NCBI GenBank assembly: GCA_002327525.1
Contig: DCWG01000025.1
Coordinates: forward strand, 1-37,379
DNA: 37,379 bases
Reading direction: 5' to 3'
Origin: Gammaproteobacteria bacterium UBA2168
Lineage (GTDB): Bacteria > Pseudomonadota > Gammaproteobacteria > Pseudomonadales > Azotimanducaceae
Of the stretch, positions 25,574 to 34,042 are shown piece by piece. Made by a program: the position numbers and the translations under genes. The notes beneath the pieces were generated by a model that worked only from the letters and a program-made list of their open reading frames with translations, made no database searches and had not been told where the DNA came from. The first letter of the stretch is position 1; each line of letters begins with the position of its first letter.

Positions 25574-25636
25574 ACTATGCTGCACACCCCTTAACCGGCT
25601 CACGACGGCGTGTAAACTCCATACTCCGGCGACCCG

Positions 25637-26155
25637 ATGAAACAGATGAAACCACTACCTGCCCTGGCCCTGCTCACCACGATGATCCTGTGCAACAGCG
25701 CCTCCGGTACAGCGCTTCTCGAACCGGGCGATGCGTTTCCTGCATTCGACGCCAGGGACCAGCACGATACCGAATATCAATTCCAACCGGGCACGAGGAC
25801 CGTCCTCATCGCCTTCGACATGCAAACCGCCAAAAAGACTAACAAGAAGCTCGCGAACCTCGATGCGGGTTTCCTGGCAGACAATGAGGCCGTGTTCATT
25901 TCCAACATCTACGGCATGCCCCGCGTAGGACGCCTTTTTGCGCTTCCCAAAATGAGGAAATACCCGCATCGCATTGTCCTCGCCGATGCCGAGAATCTCC
26001 TGAGCCTTTTCCCCCGGAAGGCAGATAGAGTCACCATCATCCGGCTGAATGCAAGTGCGGCGGTTCTATCGGTTGATTTCTGGAATCCCGGTGAAGAGGA
26101 GCTGTGGGATTACTTTGATCGTGGTGCGACCGCATCCGCGACATCGCTCGACTAG
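25637..26155 (+). CDS. Small secreted thioredoxin-fold-like protein
   Basis: A 172-residue protein with a Sec signal peptide (KPLPALALLTTMILCNSASG, cleavage near SGTA). The mature part begins with LLEPGDAFPAFDARDQHD, the usual opening of peroxiredoxin/thioredoxin-like domains, followed by RTVLIAFDMQTAKK, where a thioredoxin would have its CxxC; here both cysteines are absent. It then continues AVFISNIYGMPRVGRLFALP and HRIVLADAENLLSLFPRK. Similar proteins occur widely in gammaproteobacteria, often misnamed FAD/FMN-containing dehydrogenases. With no redox cysteines it is unlikely to be an oxidoreductase. ATG 25637 or 25646 may be used; there is no strong ribosome site. It ends with TAG and stands alone, divergent from the carboxylase. 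Confidence 0.75.
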   Translation: MKQMKPLPALALLTTMILCNSASGTALLEPGDAFPAFDARDQHDTEYQFQPGTRTVLIAFDMQTAKKTNKKLANLDAGFLADNEAVFISNIYGMPRVGRLFALPKMRKYPHRIVLADAENLLSLFPRKADRVTIIRLNASAAVLSVDFWNPGEEELWDYFDRGATASATSLD

Positions 26156-26215
26156 TGTCTATTCTGGCCGGCTATCATGCTTTCAATTCGTTCTACTACG
26201 AATGAGCCCCGCCTG

Positions 26216-26677
26216 TCACTGAGCAAAACTGGAACGCATTTTGATAGCCCACTTGCCGCTCTCCCGGGTCAGGATATAGAGCGAATCGTGGCAGTTGATG
26301 ACGGAACCATCTTCCCGATATCGGGTGAAACGTGTATTCACATGCACCTTGTCCTCCGATCGCATCGAGATTTCCCGTTTGTCCCACTCGCTGTGGTGCC
26401 ACCCGATTCCCTTCAGAAAGCTCTCCAGATCTTCTCGCTTCAGATCATCAGCACTTTGCAACACGTGCATCCGCCCACTGGCCAACCGGTAGTGAGGAAA
26501 GTGATACGTGCTGGTATGGGTCTTGATATCCAAGGCATTGAATGAGGACAGGAATTTGTCAAGCACCGCCATGATCTCATGATCCGTGGAGTTGTCTGAT
26601 CGACTCCAGGCGTTGTTGGCCATCAGCACGTGAGCCAGGATCAAACTCAACGCCCACAATAGATACGACTTTCTCAT
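26216..26677 (-). CDS. Secreted SnoaL/NTF2-like protein
   Basis: A 153-residue protein with a signal peptide (RKSYLLWALSLILAHVLMA, then NNAWS). The mature part fits an NTF2-like fold: EIMAVLDKFLSSFNALDIKT at the start, HFPHYRLASGRMHVLQSADD, HVNTRFTRYREDGSVI, and a C-terminal LYILTRESGKWAIKMRSSF. NTF2-like proteins in the periplasm are mostly uncharacterised. The gene is complete, with AAGGGA six bases before ATG 26675-26677, and is a useful contrast to the broken SnoaL gene at the left end. It runs towards the thioredoxin-like gene, 60 bp away. No partner gene suggests a substrate. Confidence 0.75.
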   Translation of the reverse strand: MRKSYLLWALSLILAHVLMANNAWSRSDNSTDHEIMAVLDKFLSSFNALDIKTHTSTYHFPHYRLASGRMHVLQSADDLKREDLESFLKGIGWHHSEWDKREISMRSEDKVHVNTRFTRYREDGSVINCHDSLYILTRESGKWAIKMRSSFAQ

Positions 26678-26810
26678 AGCACATCCCTTGATAACGGATT
26701 CAACCAGGTACGTATGTCACCGGTGATCGGACCGCCCCTCTCCCTGCTCCCAGGAGTTTAGCCGAGTTCGACAGCCATGAGTGGAGCCGGTGCGTTCTGC
26801 GACGATCAGG

Positions 26811-27249
26811 TCAATCCCAGAGGCCGCCGCGGGTGGGCTTCTCCTCCACGATCTCGACGTTCAGCCCGTCCGGGCCGTAGAAGTACATGTAGTGCACGCC
26901 TCCCAGCGGCGTGAACGGCGTGTGAACCTCGATGCCCGCGGCTTTGTGCCATTCAAATTCACTGGCACCGTCCTACCCCTGCCCAGCCGATATGCCATAA
27001 CGTGGAGCCAATCGACGATGGAGCACGCTCAGCCACTGTCTCTAGCAGGATGAACGACCGCTCTGTAAACAGCGCGGGAACCTTACCCCTGTAAATGACC
27101 TTGACGGCACCGAAATACTTCTCGTAGTACCCGATGAACTCTTCAGATTTGACGACATTCAGATGAACAGGACGCAAATGGGCCGTTTGCGCCAGGACCG
27201 ATACAACGCACAGCGAAAGTGTAGGGTAACCGATACAGCGATATCTCAT
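26811..27249 (-). pseudogene. Secreted VOC (glyoxalase-fold) protein with one frameshift
   Basis: ATG 27247-27249 starts a signal-like segment (MRYRCIGYPTLSLCVVSVLA) followed by a VOC domain: LRPVHLNVVKSEEFIGYYEK, FGAVKVIYRGKVPALF and LWHIGWAG. At about 26970-26976 one extra G shifts the frame and stops it at once. In the next frame the domain continues perfectly: DGASEFEWHKAAGIEVHTPF, GGVHYMYFYGPDGLNVEIVE, ending GGLWD at TGA 26811-26813. The metal-ligand His and Glu positions are all present across the break. The lesion is one base only, so this may be a sequencing error or a very recent mutation. Function of such periplasmic VOC proteins is unknown. Confidence 0.75.
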
Positions 27250-27304
27250 GCCACTGGTTTCTCGACGCGCGGGCATCAAACATAGCTTACGCATTGAGCC
27301 GCGG

Positions 27305-28069
27305 CTACGAACCGTCGTGCACCCTCGCATCCTGCGGCTTCTGCATCACGAAGAATTCGTACCCGTAACATTCGGAGTACGACCGATAGAGCTCGATTTC
27401 CTCCTGGTTTTCATCGAGAAATGCAAGATCTTCAGTGGCTGGCCACTGACGTGACCTGAGCTTCTCAATCTGACGTTCGAGAGGACCGTAGTAGTCATCC
27501 CACCAGGCCGAGGCAGGCAGAGAGAAGTGATGAATCAGGGAATAACCGGCCGCTTCGATGTAACCAACATTCTCATCCACGGTGGTTATGGGCGGATAGG
27601 CCGCCGACCAGAAGCGCAAGGCTGGTTCCGGAGGATCCGGCGTAAACCAGACCAACTCGGTGACCGCCAGGAAGCCGCCCGGCTTCAGAAAGCGTCTGAG
27701 GGCCCGTAGTCCGCGCTTGAATCCCACGTTATAGATGGCGCCTTCGCACCACACCAGATCGAACTCGTCGTCAGGCAGATCGAGTGCATCCATCGAGCAG
27801 CGTAGCGTGGAGACCTGAGACGCCACGCCCAGATTCTTGGCACGTCGGGCGAGGGTGTCGAGGAACGCCTGGCTTATATCCACGGCGGTGATACGCCCGC
27901 CCGTCAGACGAGCGAGCGCCAGTGTCTGACTGCCCGTGCCGCAGCCGATATCCAGGATGCGCGGATGCTCCGGTATGTATTTGGCGAAGGCCAATGCGCT
28001 GGCAGTAGCCAGATCGCTGCCCGGACCTTGTCTGGGAAGTGCATTAAAAAGTTCCAGGCGGCTGCTCAT
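27305..28069 (-). CDS. Class I SAM-dependent methyltransferase
   Basis: A 254-residue soluble protein with a Rossmann-like SAM domain. Motif I is RILDIGCGTGSQTLALA (Asp40 and the glycine loop 42-46), the acidic end of strand two is ITAVDISQAFL, and motif post-I to IV is LPDDEFDLVWCEGAIYNVGF. The C-terminal part (WWDDYYGPLERQIEKLRSRQ) is an unusual substrate-binding lid, not one I can assign. The target could be a small molecule or a quinone-like lipid. The gene starts 21 bp after the end of the quinone oxidoreductase gene on the same strand, so the two are probably co-transcribed. ATG 28067-28069 is used, with weak ribosome signals. Confidence 0.88.
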   Translation of the reverse strand: MSSRLELFNALPRQGPGSDLATASALAFAKYIPEHPRILDIGCGTGSQTLALARLTGGRITAVDISQAFLDTLARRAKNLGVASQVSTLRCSMDALDLPDDEFDLVWCEGAIYNVGFKRGLRALRRFLKPGGFLAVTELVWFTPDPPEPALRFWSAAYPPITTVDENVGYIEAAGYSLIHHFSLPASAWWDDYYGPLERQIEKLRSRQWPATEDLAFLDENQEEIELYRSYSECYGYEFFVMQKPQDARVHDGS

Positions 28070-28090
28070 GCGACCATTTACCCGTGCAAT

Positions 28091-29053
28091 TCAGGTAGTA
28101 ATCATCACCTTGCCGATCACCTTGCGATCGACGATGAGTTGATAGGCCTCGACGATCTCGTCCATGGGCAGTCGATGGGATACATAGGGCGAGATACGCC
28201 CGTGTGAGAGCCAGTCGAGCAGGATCTCGGCATTGGCACGGTTCTTTTCGGGATCGTGCCGGCTCAGCCCGCCCATCGTGTATCCGATCACCTGAGCGTC
28301 CTTGACCAACAGATGATTGGTTTTCGCGGTTGCAGCGCGTCCGCTGGTGAAGCCGACGATGAGAATGCGCCCGTAGGGCGCCACACAGCGCATGGACTCA
28401 TCGAACACATCACCGCCAACCGGGTCGTAAATCACGTCTGCGCCACGGCCGCCTGTAAGTTCTTTCACCTGATAGCGAAAGCCGTCCGTGTAGTTGATGG
28501 TATGGTCAGCACCCAGCGTTTTCACCACGGTGAGTTTTTCCTCCGAACTGGCGGCGGCAATGACCCTCGCGCCCATCAGTTTTCCGAGGTCGACCGCCGC
28601 GAGCCCCACGCCTCCGGCAGCACCGTGTACCAGCAACGTCTCACCAGGGCACAGCCTGCCGAGTTGCAACCCCCACAGCCCGGTTGCGTAATTGTTGCGA
28701 AATGACGCCGCCTGCTCGAGGTCGGTGCCTTCCGGCAACGGCGTTACCCGACGGGCAGCCACGTTTACGCGCTCTACACAACCACCCGGGGTGAGTACCG
28801 CATCGCCAACCCGAAACCCCTCCACGCCATCGCCGACGGCCGTGACGACACCACCAGCGTCTCCTCCGATCACGAACGGTAGCTCCGACTTTTCCTGATA
28901 GTCCCCGGCAATTCGCACCAGGTCGCTGAACTGGATTCCTGCGGTTTTGATTCGAACCGACATCTCACCGGGTTGCGGTGGTCCCGGTGGATCCACCTCT
29001 GCGACCACCAGGTCCCGGTGGCTGCCGTACTTGACGCAGTGGATGACTTTCAT
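28091..29053 (-). CDS. NADPH:quinone oxidoreductase family (zinc-independent MDR)
   Basis: A 320-residue medium-chain dehydrogenase/reductase. The N-terminal GroES-like half contains TAGIQFSDLVRIAGDYQEK, and the nucleotide motif is HGAAGGVGLAAVDLGKLMGA (from 143). DVIYDPVGGDVFDESMR and a C-terminal YQLIVDRKVIGKVMITT complete the family pattern; catalytic zinc ligands are absent. This is a different paralogue from the gene at 13.4 kb, sharing the fold but clearly diverged. Start: ATG 29051-29053 has GAAGAG eight bases upstream. The frame is open further to 29140 but the extra residues (RSQKKEEIA) are not family-like. It heads a pair with the downstream methyltransferase. Quinone or enone reduction is inferred. 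Confidence 0.9.
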   Translation of the reverse strand: MKVIHCVKYGSHRDLVVAEVDPPGPPQPGEMSVRIKTAGIQFSDLVRIAGDYQEKSELPFVIGGDAGGVVTAVGDGVEGFRVGDAVLTPGGCVERVNVAARRVTPLPEGTDLEQAASFRNNYATGLWGLQLGRLCPGETLLVHGAAGGVGLAAVDLGKLMGARVIAAASSEEKLTVVKTLGADHTINYTDGFRYQVKELTGGRGADVIYDPVGGDVFDESMRCVAPYGRILIVGFTSGRAATAKTNHLLVKDAQVIGYTMGGLSRHDPEKNRANAEILLDWLSHGRISPYVSHRLPMDEIVEAYQLIVDRKVIGKVMITT

Positions 29054-29209
29054 CGCGATCTCTTCTTTTTTTTGCGAGCGTTCAGCAGAGCCTAGCATCA
29101 TCGCTCTGATGCCGGAAACGATCGTCTCGAATGTGCGCATGTCGAGCCGCTGAACATTTTACTTCCCGAGAAACCCGTGGATCATGCTGAACACGAGACA
29201 ATAAGGAGC

Positions 29210-29386
29210 ATGCACGAAATACCCCATGTGCAGATCAACGAAGCGCGGCTTTGGTATGCGGTACGCGGGCATGGCGAATTGCTGCTGCACCACGGCTACA
29301 CCGCCTCCAGAGCAAACCGGATGCCGGTCGCGCAACGCCTGGAGGCACGCTGCCACGGAGATCGAGACACAATTCTCCAGCGATAG
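29210..29386 (+). pseudogene. Alpha/beta hydrolase, N-terminal remnant
   Basis: ATG 29210 is preceded by AAGGAG almost without a gap. It begins MHEIPHVQINEARLWYAVRG and HGELLLHHGYTASRANRMPV, the opening of an alpha/beta-hydrolase fold with the oxyanion HHG segment. Likeness ends after about 50 residues, at a stop 29384-29386. The nucleophile elbow (G-x-S-x-G), acid and His regions are absent. It must be the stub of a gene of about 270 residues. Confidence 0.6.
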
Positions 29387-29601
29387 CGTGACCGACACTG
29401 ACTCCCGCGATGGGGATGGAAAAGGTGGAATCCATGCAACGCAGTGTATGCGAGTTACACAGACCACACGTTGTCGCACCAGCCAGACCAGATTCGATGT
29501 CACTGCCCGAAAGCGGGCGATCAATTCCCGGACATCGGCATGCTTTGTACGCGATCACGCCTTCGCCGTAGAATCGACCCCTTATCAGCAGGAATGTATA
29601 A

Positions 29602-29847
29602 ATGACACGCAAAGCCATCGCGTTGATAGCAATGACATTCACGCTCAGCGCATGCTGGAACGCTGAGAACGTCCATGTGCGACTCGAAGATGTGTCACTG
29701 GGATAGCAGTTGCTGAATCTCAAAGCCGCCTACGCGGGAGATGCAATCACGCAGGACGAGTATGAGGCGACCAGGCGCACATTGCTTTCGTTGAACGATC
29801 TGTGCAAGAACACGGAATCCGAGGTCACCTGGTTCTGGGATCGCTAA
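29602..29847 (+). pseudogene. Small lipoprotein with SHOCT-like tail, split by in-frame TAG
   Basis: The ribosome site AGGA lies eight bases before ATG 29602. The product starts as a lipoprotein, MTRKAIALIAMTFTLSACW, with lipobox LSAC, then NVHVRLEDVSLG. Codon 35 is TAG (29704-29706). The same frame continues without other damage for 46 codons, QLLNLKAAYAGDAITQDEYE and ATRRTLLSLNDLC, and ends at TAA. The second half resembles the short C-terminal (SHOCT-like) helix found at the end of many small membrane proteins. A glutamine, CAG, would be the natural residue at the stop, one C-to-T change away. The gene is either newly broken or makes a 34-residue precursor. Confidence 0.6.
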
Positions 29848-30405
29848 CCGAATCGTTCAAGGCCTCGAGATCGCGGTGCGCGAAACCTTTTTTGCTCTTC
29901 GTGAGAATGCCTTCCAAGCCCCTGTAGATTGTAAGTTCGTCTAACCTGCCGGCGTGCCATCGCAGCCACCAGCCGTCGCACGGGTCGGGGCGCGATATCA
30001 AAAAAACCTTCGACGGCGTGCTCGAATCAATCTTCGTCGAGCCATCGGCTCGCCACCATGATCCAGTACAGAAGGTCTTCCGCGAGCCGCGCCAACGCCA
30101 CGCCCTGTGCTCGTTGGTGAGCATCGAGCCCCTGCTACACCCGGCCTTGCGCAAATTCGTCGAGATACTCCGTAATCAGTTCCGAATCCGCCAGGCGTTC
30201 GCCGTCGATCTCCAGAAACGGCAGCTTGCCCTAGGGTGCTTTACAGGGATCGCCTTCATGCTCCAGTTCGAAAGGTACCTCAAGGACCGTCATCAGCATT
30301 TCCGTCTTGAGACAGAACGGGCTCGGATTCCGCATTCCGAAAGCGAGGGGGCGGCATCACCAGTTTCAGCACAGTGTGGTTCCCTGTTTGCTCGATCGGC
30401 ACCAT
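29844..30405 (-). pseudogene. Glutathione S-transferase-like (Fax/Tom37-type), three nonsense codons
   Basis: ATG 30403-30405 starts PIEQTGNHTVLKLVMPPPRF. A one-base shift follows, then a single frame gives GMRNPSPFCLKTEMLMTVLE, PFELEHEGDPCKAP, stop, GKLPFLEIDGERLADSELIT, stop, then AQGVALARLAEDLLYWIMVA and stop, FEH and so on. The NPSPFC and GKLPFLEIDGE-x-LADS patterns mark the thioredoxin-like N-domain of Fax/metaxin-type glutathione transferases. The nonsense codons on the minus strand are TAG 30231-30233 (normally Lys), TAG 30135-30137 and TGA 30027-30029 (normally Trp). The last helices are also out of frame and about 70 C-terminal residues are lost. This gene is certainly dead. Its 3' end overlaps the end of the lipoprotein gene by four bases. 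Confidence 0.85.
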
Positions 30406-30683
30406 AGCAGAGCGCTGCTGACAACATCGTGTCACCAGGGCAGGAACTCGTGAAGCCTGTAATCCGGCATGACGACAGGCAGGCAAAGAATTCTCATTTC
30501 ACCTACCCTCACCCGCGCAAGCCCTGCGACAGATTTCGTCTTGACCCAGTGGAACAACAGGCACAGCAAAGTAGCGCCGCTGTCCGCCGGGTTGCACAAT
30601 GGGCTGTTCGCTCGGAAGGCAACAACAACAAAACGACACCGGATATGTGTGTCACCGCACAGCGCGACACACTGGGGAACTAG

Positions 30684-31985
30684 ATGTCAGATTCCGCGTT
30701 ACCACCGCACAGACCGCTGTACACGGCGAACTACACGAATTACGTGCTTGGCGTCCTGGTGGTCGTATACGTGTTCAACTTCATCGATCGCCAGATTCTC
30801 GCCATACTGGCTCCCGCCATCAAAGACGAATTGGGGCTTTCGGACACGCAGATCGGGGCGCTCACGGGCATGGCGTTCGGCATCTTCTACGCCACCCTCG
30901 GCATTCCCATCGCGCGTCTGGCGGACCGCCACTCACGCGTCACCATCATCTCCATCTGCCTGGCGATCTGGAGTCTGATGACGGCACTCTCGGGAGCAGC
31001 CGCCAACTTCTGGCAACTGCTCGCCGCGCGCATCGGAGTCGGTATCGGCGAGGCCGGCGGCAGCCCTCCTTCGCACTCGCTGCTGGCCGACTACTTCGCG
31101 CCGGAGCGCCGCGCCACCGCCCTTGGCATCTATGCGCTCGGCATCCCGGTGGGCATTCTGTTCGGTAACCTCGCCGGTGGCTGGATCGATCAGTTTTTCG
31201 GCTGGCGCAACGCGTTTTTCGTGGTCGGTATCCCGGGCGTGCTCCTGGCGCTGCTCATGAAGCTCACGGTGAAAGAGCCGCCACGAGGTTATTCAGAAGG
31301 GCGCACACCCGAGGTTCACAACGTGCCTTTTCGGGACGTGCTGAACACCATGTGGGGTTACAAATCTTTCCGGCATCTGTCGCTGGGTGCTGCGACACAG
31401 GCATTCGTCGGTTATGGTGCCATTGCCTTCATGCCATCGTTTCTGGTGCGAGCGCACGACATGAGTAGCGGAGAGGTCGGTACGGCGCTCGGGCTCATCA
31501 TCGGCATCTGCGGGGGCGTGGGCACCTTCCTCGGAGGTTACCTTTGCGACAAGCTCAGTATGCGCGACATCCGCTGGTATATGTGGATGCCGGGATTAGG
31601 CTTTCTCATCGCGGTACCTTTCGGTGTGGGCGTGTTCACCGTCGACAGCGTGGCCCTGTCACTGCTGCTGTACACCATGCCGGCGTTCCTGGTGAATCTC
31701 TACACGGGCCCGACATTTGGAATCACCCAATCGCTTGCCCCGCTGGCAATGCGCTCGGCCGCTTCAGCGCTGCTGTTGTTCATCATCAACATCATCGGGC
31801 TGGTGTTCGGGCCGACCACCGTGGGATTCATCAGCGATCTGCTCTATGAGAGCTGGCAGATGAGCGACGTCGAATCACTGCGCATCGCGCTACTCGCCAC
31901 GAATTTCGTCTACCTGATCTCATTCACCAACTACTACCTGGGCTCGAGGCACCTGAGGGCCGATCTGCAACGTGCCAATGCGTGA
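30684..31985 (+). CDS. MFS transporter, spinster/sugar-porter-like
   Basis: A 433-residue inner-membrane protein with twelve predicted helices. The signature loop between helices 2 and 3 is ARLADRHSRVTIISIC, a variant of the MFS G-x-x-x-D-R-x-G-R motif, preceded by ALTGMAFGIFYATLGIPIAR. Helix 5 has RIGVGIGEAGGSPPSHSLLA, as in the spinster-like branch often annotated as lipid or organic-anion transporters. ATG 30684 is preceded by GGGGAA five bases upstream. The gene is isolated: the GST pseudogene lies upstream, in the opposite direction, and the radical SAM gene ends 51 bp downstream. No substrate can be inferred; import or export of an organic acid is a reasonable guess for the family. Confidence 0.92.
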   Translation: MSDSALPPHRPLYTANYTNYVLGVLVVVYVFNFIDRQILAILAPAIKDELGLSDTQIGALTGMAFGIFYATLGIPIARLADRHSRVTIISICLAIWSLMTALSGAAANFWQLLAARIGVGIGEAGGSPPSHSLLADYFAPERRATALGIYALGIPVGILFGNLAGGWIDQFFGWRNAFFVVGIPGVLLALLMKLTVKEPPRGYSEGRTPEVHNVPFRDVLNTMWGYKSFRHLSLGAATQAFVGYGAIAFMPSFLVRAHDMSSGEVGTALGLIIGICGGVGTFLGGYLCDKLSMRDIRWYMWMPGLGFLIAVPFGVGVFTVDSVALSLLLYTMPAFLVNLYTGPTFGITQSLAPLAMRSAASALLLFIINIIGLVFGPTTVGFISDLLYESWQMSDVESLRIALLATNFVYLISFTNYYLGSRHLRADLQRANA

Positions 31986-32036
31986 CTCAGGCTGCCCGGC
32001 ATCGCAAAAGTTCGGCGCGTAGCGAATGCGAGTGCC

Positions 32037-33113
32037 TCAATCGCCGAGGCGTACGCGCATGCGCCCCGCACCGAACTGGCCGGGTGCTGCTTCGAAATGA
32101 CCCGGTACGATTTGACCGCACGATTGACAACCACCGCGAGGATTCAGGTGCCAGCGGCCGAGCACATACCAGTCCCGTTCTATCAGCAATTCACCGCAGT
32201 TTGGGCACCAGGTGCTCGAACCCGCGCTGTCATGCACATTGCCTGTGTAGGCGTACTTCACACCGTTACGCATGGCGATGCGACGCGCGCGGGTTAGCGT
32301 CTCGCTCGGCGTACTGCGTTTGTCGCGCATCTTCCAGTCTGGATGAAACGCGGTGAAGTGCATGGGCACACCCGGACCCAGATGCTCAACCACCCACGCC
32401 GTCATCTCTTCCAGTTCAGCCTCGGAATCGTTTTCACCCGGAATCAGCAGCGTGGTGGTCTCAAGCCAGGTTTCTGTCTCGTGTCTGATGTATTGGAGAG
32501 TTTCCAGCACCGGCGCAAGATGCCCGCCGCAGACCCTGTGGTAGAAACGCTCGGTAAATGCCTTCAGATCTACGTTGGCCGCATCCATCGCCTGAAAGAA
32601 CTCGGCGCGAGGTTCCGGGTCGACGTATCCCGCGGTCACCGCCACGCTCTTCACACCCTCCTCGTGACAAGCCCCCGCCACATCGACGGCGTACTCCATG
32701 AAGATGACCGGATCGTTATAGGTGAAGGCGATACTGCGGCACGCGAGTTCCACCGCCGCCCGGGCGAGTCGTTCCGGCATCGCTCGGTCCGCAAGCGTAT
32801 CCATCTCCCGTGATTTACTCACGTCCCAGTTCTGACAGAACTTACATGCCAGATTACACCCCGCGGTGCCGAAAGACAGCACGCTGCTGCCGGGGTAGAA
32901 ATGACTGAGCGGCTTCTTCTCGATTGGATCGACACAGAAACCGCTGGAACGCCCGTAACTAACGAGCTTGACCTCATCGTCCAGACGCTGGCGCACATAA
33001 CACAGCCCGCGTTGCTCCTCACGCAGCCTGCAGCGCCGCGGACACACATCACACTGCACCCGTCCGTCATCGCGTCGGTGCCAGTGTCGGGTGCTGACGA
33101 CAGTGTCTTCCAT
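32037..33113 (-). CDS. amrS: AmmeMemoRadiSam system radical SAM enzyme
   Basis: A 358-residue radical SAM protein with the pattern of the AmmeMemoRadiSam system (PflA-like). The iron-sulfur motif is GCNLACKFCQNW with Cys86, Cys90 and Cys93. The N-terminal cysteine cluster CDVCPRRC (Cys21, 24, 28) with Cys38, and a C-terminal pair of CxxC motifs (WCPNCGELL and GGCQSCG), suggest a bound zinc or an extra cluster. Central motifs are IAFTYNDPVIFMEYAVDVA and NVDLKAFTERFYHRVCGG. The reaction is unknown in the literature I know. Start: ATG 33111-33113 is next to the Memo gene's divergent start, with AGAAGG one base upstream; a TTG at 33182 is also in frame but would add an unlikely 23 residues. Divergent from the other two system genes, which supports a shared role. 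Confidence 0.92.
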   Translation of the reverse strand: MEDTVVSTRHWHRRDDGRVQCDVCPRRCRLREEQRGLCYVRQRLDDEVKLVSYGRSSGFCVDPIEKKPLSHFYPGSSVLSFGTAGCNLACKFCQNWDVSKSREMDTLADRAMPERLARAAVELACRSIAFTYNDPVIFMEYAVDVAGACHEEGVKSVAVTAGYVDPEPRAEFFQAMDAANVDLKAFTERFYHRVCGGHLAPVLETLQYIRHETETWLETTTLLIPGENDSEAELEEMTAWVVEHLGPGVPMHFTAFHPDWKMRDKRSTPSETLTRARRIAMRNGVKYAYTGNVHDSAGSSTWCPNCGELLIERDWYVLGRWHLNPRGGCQSCGQIVPGHFEAAPGQFGAGRMRVRLGD

Positions 33114-33244
33114 ACCTTCTATATGGTGGCAGACACCCAGAATGGCAAGGTGTCCTGGATAAAAGCACCGGAATACTTGCAATAAGCGGCGGACAGCCCC
33201 ATATAGCGGGTGTCACCAACTTCCCACACTCAGGGGAGGTACCC

Positions 33245-34042
33245 ATGCTGACACGTCAAACAGCGGTTGCCGGCTTTTTTTACCCGGAGGATCCGACGAC
33301 GCTGTCCGATACCGTGGCCAGCTTCCTGGAGCAGGCGCGTACTTCCAGAGCTGCCTTCCCGGCGGACAGCTTTCCCAAGGCGATCATCGCCCCGCATGCG
33401 GGATATCCATACTCCGGGCCCATCGCGGCAACTGTGTACGGATTGCTTCAGGGCGCCCGCGCGCGCATAAGACGCGTCGTATTGCTAGGTCCCGCACACC
33501 GGGTGTACCTGCGCGCAATGGCATTTCCTTCCGTCGATGCATTCGCCTCACCACTGGCAAACGTACCACTCGACAAAGCGTCTATCGCACGCGCGCTCGA
33601 GCTTGAATATGCACAGGTCTCGGACGAGGCTCACGCCGAGGAGCATTGCCTGGAGGTGCAACTGCCGTTCCTGCAAACCGTCTTGGACGAGTTTGCGCTG
33701 GTGCCCTTCGTGGTCGGCGACTGTCCACCCAGCGCGGTAGCCGCCGTTCTGGAATCGCTGTGGGGAGGCGAGGGGACTCTGATCGTCGTGAGTTCGGATC
33801 TGTCGCACTATTTGCCTTACGATCAGGCGCAAGACACAGACCGCGTCACCAGTCAGGCCATCGAGGCACGCAGCTCTCGACTCCTCGGCGACGAGGCCTG
33901 CGGCGCTCACGCCATCAACGGACTGATGCTGGTCGCAGAAAGGTACGGGCTCGAAGTACGCACCCTGGATGTGCGCAACTCGGGCGATACGGCGGGAGAC
34001 CGCAGTAGTGTCGTGGGATATGGCGCTTATGCACTCTCCTGA
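33245..34042 (+). CDS. amrB: AmmeMemoRadiSam system protein B (MEMO1-like)
   Basis: A 265-residue MEMO1/Memo-family protein, related in fold to non-heme iron dioxygenases. It has IIAPHAGYPYSGPIAATVYG (His51), VVLLGPAHRVYL (His85), EEHCLEVQLPFLQTVLDEF and VVSSDLSHYLPYDQAQDTD. The last is the region of the third conserved metal-site position in eukaryotic Memo. Eukaryotic MEMO1 binds iron, so a metal-dependent role is plausible. ATG 33245 is preceded by AGGGGAGG four bases upstream, one of the strongest ribosome sites here. The next gene, AMMECR1-like, overlaps its end, so they are translated as a coupled pair. The radical SAM gene runs the other way, 131 bp upstream. Confidence 0.93.
   Translation: MLTRQTAVAGFFYPEDPTTLSDTVASFLEQARTSRAAFPADSFPKAIIAPHAGYPYSGPIAATVYGLLQGARARIRRVVLLGPAHRVYLRAMAFPSVDAFASPLANVPLDKASIARALELEYAQVSDEAHAEEHCLEVQLPFLQTVLDEFALVPFVVGDCPPSAVAAVLESLWGGEGTLIVVSSDLSHYLPYDQAQDTDRVTSQAIEARSSRLLGDEACGAHAINGLMLVAERYGLEVRTLDVRNSGDTAGDRSSVVGYGAYALS

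Noticed and set aside
30429..30683. An 84-codon plus-strand frame before the MFS gene
   Set aside because: No ribosome site, no family likeness, and low-complexity codon use. The gap of 278 bp between the GST remnant and the MFS gene shows nothing else.
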